Positions 62,502-64,000 of a DNA stretch of 64,000 nt are shown in pieces. Source of the DNA: an uncultured Carboxylicivirga sp. Its GTDB lineage: Bacteria > Bacteroidota > Bacteroidia > Bacteroidales > Marinilabiliaceae. The stretch's first letter is position 1, and each line of letters begins with the position of its first letter. The notes beneath the pieces are model-generated. The model was not told where the DNA came from. It saw nothing but the letters and a program-made list of their open reading frames with translations, and ran no database searches. The DNA is taken from positions 4,870,501 to 4,934,500 of the forward strand of contig NZ_OY764327.1 of the NCBI RefSeq assembly GCF_963668385.1, read 5' to 3'. The position numbers were made by a program, and so were the translations under genes.

Positions 62502-64000
62502 CTACTCCCATTCAATGGTTGCTGGTGGCTTTGAACTGATATCGTAAACTACGCGGTTAACTCCTTTAACTTTATTTATGATTTCGTTTGAAATGCGAGC
62601 CAAGAAATCGTAAGGTAAGTGTACCCAGTCAGCTGTCATACCATCGGTAGATGTTACAGCACGTAAAGCAACTACACGCTCATAAGTACGTTCATCGCCC
62701 ATTACACCTACAGATTGAATAGGTAATAACATAGCACCAGCCTGCCATACCTGATCGTATAAACCGCTATCTTTTAGTCCTTGAATAAAGATATAATCTA
62801 CCTCTTGAAGCAATGCTACTTTTTCGGCAGTGATATCACCTAAAATACGAATAGCCAAACCTGGTCCAGGAAATGGGTGACGTCCTAATAAAGAATCATC
62901 AATACCTAAAGCTTTACCTACACGGCGAACCTCATCCTTAAATAATAAGTTAAGAGGCTCAACAATTTTAAGGTTCATTTTCTCAGGAAGACCTCCTACA
63001 TTGTGATGCGACTTAATGGTTGCCGATGGTCCGTTAACCGAAACCGATTCGATTACGTCAGGATAAATAGTTCCCTGAGCCAACCATTTTACATCTTGTA
63101 TTTTGTGTGCTTCAACATCGAAAGTTTCGATGAAAACACGACCAATGATTTTACGTTTTGTTTCAGGATCAGAAACTCCGTCTAACTCACCCAAAAACTC
63201 TTTTTTGGCATCTACACCAATTACATTCAAACCCATGTGTTTGTATGAATCCAACACAGCTTCGAACTCGTTCTTACGAAGTAATCCGTTATCAACGAAA
63301 ATACAGGTTAGATTTTCGCCAATGGCTTTATGTAAAAGAACACCTGCAACAGTACTGTCAACACCCCCGGATAAGCCTAAAACAACTTTATCGTTACCTA
63401 ACTTCTCTTTTAAGCCAGCAACTGTTGAATCAACAAACGAATCTGGTGTCCAGTCCTGAGCGCATCCACAAACACTAACCACAAAATTTTTCAAAATTTG
63501 TGTTCCTTCAGTACTGTGGTATACCTCGGGGTGAAATTGCAAACCAAATGTTGTTTCACCTTCAATTTTGTAGGCTGCAACTTTTACATCTTTGGTACTT
63601 GCAATGATTTTATAATTTTCGGGAAGCTTAGCAATTGTATCGCCATGCGACATCCACACTTGTGAATGAGAGCTTACTTCCTTCATCATAATATTTTCAG
63701 AATCTACAAACTCAAGGTTAGCTCTTCCGTACTCGCGTGTTGCCGATGGTAACACCTCGCCACCGTAGTTGTGCGATAAGAACTGAGCTCCATAACACAC
63801 TCCCAACAAAGGCATTTTACCTTTGATTTTCGACAAATCGGGAACCGGAGCATCCTCATCTCTTACACTGTAAGGACTACCACTTAAAATAACTCCTTTA
63901 ACGGTATCGTCAAATTCGGGACAGTTATTGTACGGATGAATTTCGCAATACACATTTATCTCTCTTACACGACGGGCAATCAACTGCGTGTACTGAGATC
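62502..64000 (-). CDS. guaA: GMP synthase (glutamine-hydrolysing), 5' end outside window
   Basis: Aminates XMP to GMP. Frame is open to the right edge, where [14 protein letters not shown] matches the start of GuaA; about ten residues are missing. Class I amidotransferase: nucleophile in GVCYGAQFL, His/Glu in [12 protein letters not shown]. The ATP-pyrophosphatase P-loop is [13 protein letters not shown]. The dimerisation domain ends with [11 protein letters not shown] as expected. Terminator follows, so it is the last gene of its transcript. Confidence 0.97.
   Translation of the reverse strand, partial: SQYTQLIARRVREINVYCEIHPYNNCPEFDDTVKGVILSGSPYSVRDEDAPVPDLSKIKGKMPLLGVCYGAQFLSHNYGGEVLPSATREYGRANLEFVDSENIMMKEVSSHSQVWMSHGDTIAKLPENYKIIASTKDVKVAAYKIEGETTFGLQFHPEVYHSTEGTQILKNFVVSVCGCAQDWTPDSFVDSTVAGLKEKLGNDKVVLGLSGGVDSTVAGVLLHKAIGENLTCIFVDNGLLRKNEFEAVLDSYKHMGLNVIGVDAKKEFLGELDGVSDPETKRKIIGRVFIETFDVEAHKIQDVKWLAQGTIYPDVIESVSVNGPSATIKSHHNVGGLPEKMNLKIVEPLNLLFKDEVRRVGKALGIDDSLLGRHPFPGPGLAIRILGDITAEKVALLQEVDYIFIQGLKDSGLYDQVWQAGAMLLPIQSVGVMGDERTYERVVALRAVTSTDGMTADWVHLPYDFLARISNEIINKVKGVNRVVYDISSKPPATIEWE

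Overview
The window is AT-rich, gene-dense chromosomal DNA from a member of the Bacteroidota, most likely class Bacteroidia (Marinilabiliales-like; placement inferred from gene content, not tested). Supporting signs are a SusC/SusD pair, a T9SS-type C-terminal sorting domain, a short primary sigma factor without region 1.1, a single-chain ~1230-residue PurL, start codons without Shine-Dalgarno sequences, and promoters of the TTTG-N19-TAnnTTTG kind. No rRNA, tRNA, CRISPR array, prophage or intact insertion sequence was recognised. Both ends cut genes: miaB on the left and guaA on the right.

Layout. 1-9.3 kb: miaB (partial), a ferredoxin-NADP reductase-like flavoprotein, a small DUF5684-like membrane protein, a lipid A-type acyltransferase, purL and a secreted TPR protein. 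9.6-25.9 kb: acyl-CoA synthetase, outer-membrane barrel, uvrB, the primary sigma factor, a DegP/HtrA protease, dapF, a carbamate kinase/ornithine carbamoyltransferase pair, a lipoprotein, ftsK, a LolA-like carrier and a metal permease with an HMA domain. 25.9-37.5 kb: a rearranged region with TlpA, a large beta-helix T9SS cargo, a CPBP protease, a TMEM43-like protein, pseudogene scraps and two near-identical cobalamin riboswitches. 37.4-40.4 kb: the B12 lower-ligand operon cobT-cobS-cobC-cobU behind the second riboswitch. 40.5-46.7 kb: SusC-SusD-lipoprotein with a long leader. 46.9-51.1 kb: methylmalonyl-CoA epimerase plus a Na+-pumping methylmalonyl-CoA decarboxylase (mce-mmdA-oadG-BCCP-mmdB), the propionate-forming branch of succinate fermentation. 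51.6-64 kb: a DPP IV-like peptidase, a fused ABC transporter, a SiaB/SiaC pair, an operon of S41 protease, PnuC, NadR-like kinase and serine acetyltransferase, then guaA.

How genes fit together. The cob operon would finish cobalamin. Methylmalonyl-CoA mutase, not in this window, is B12-dependent and feeds the mce/mmd operon. PnuC and the NadR-like kinase form a nicotinamide riboside salvage pair. SiaB and SiaC form a kinase/phosphoprotein switch.

Most unusual. (1) A duplicated, near-perfect B12 riboswitch at about 33.0-33.3 kb leads into a 17-codon chimeric ORF, in which the first 9 codons of cobT are joined in frame to the last 8 codons of the HMA permease. Together with a decayed CPBP copy and a TlpA 3' scrap, this looks like the junction of a tandem duplication followed by complementary gene loss. 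(2) Two intergenic arrays of degenerate 21-bp repeats stay exactly in phase for about 12 and 16 units. (3) A G9 tract in the beta-helix surface protein could permit phase variation.
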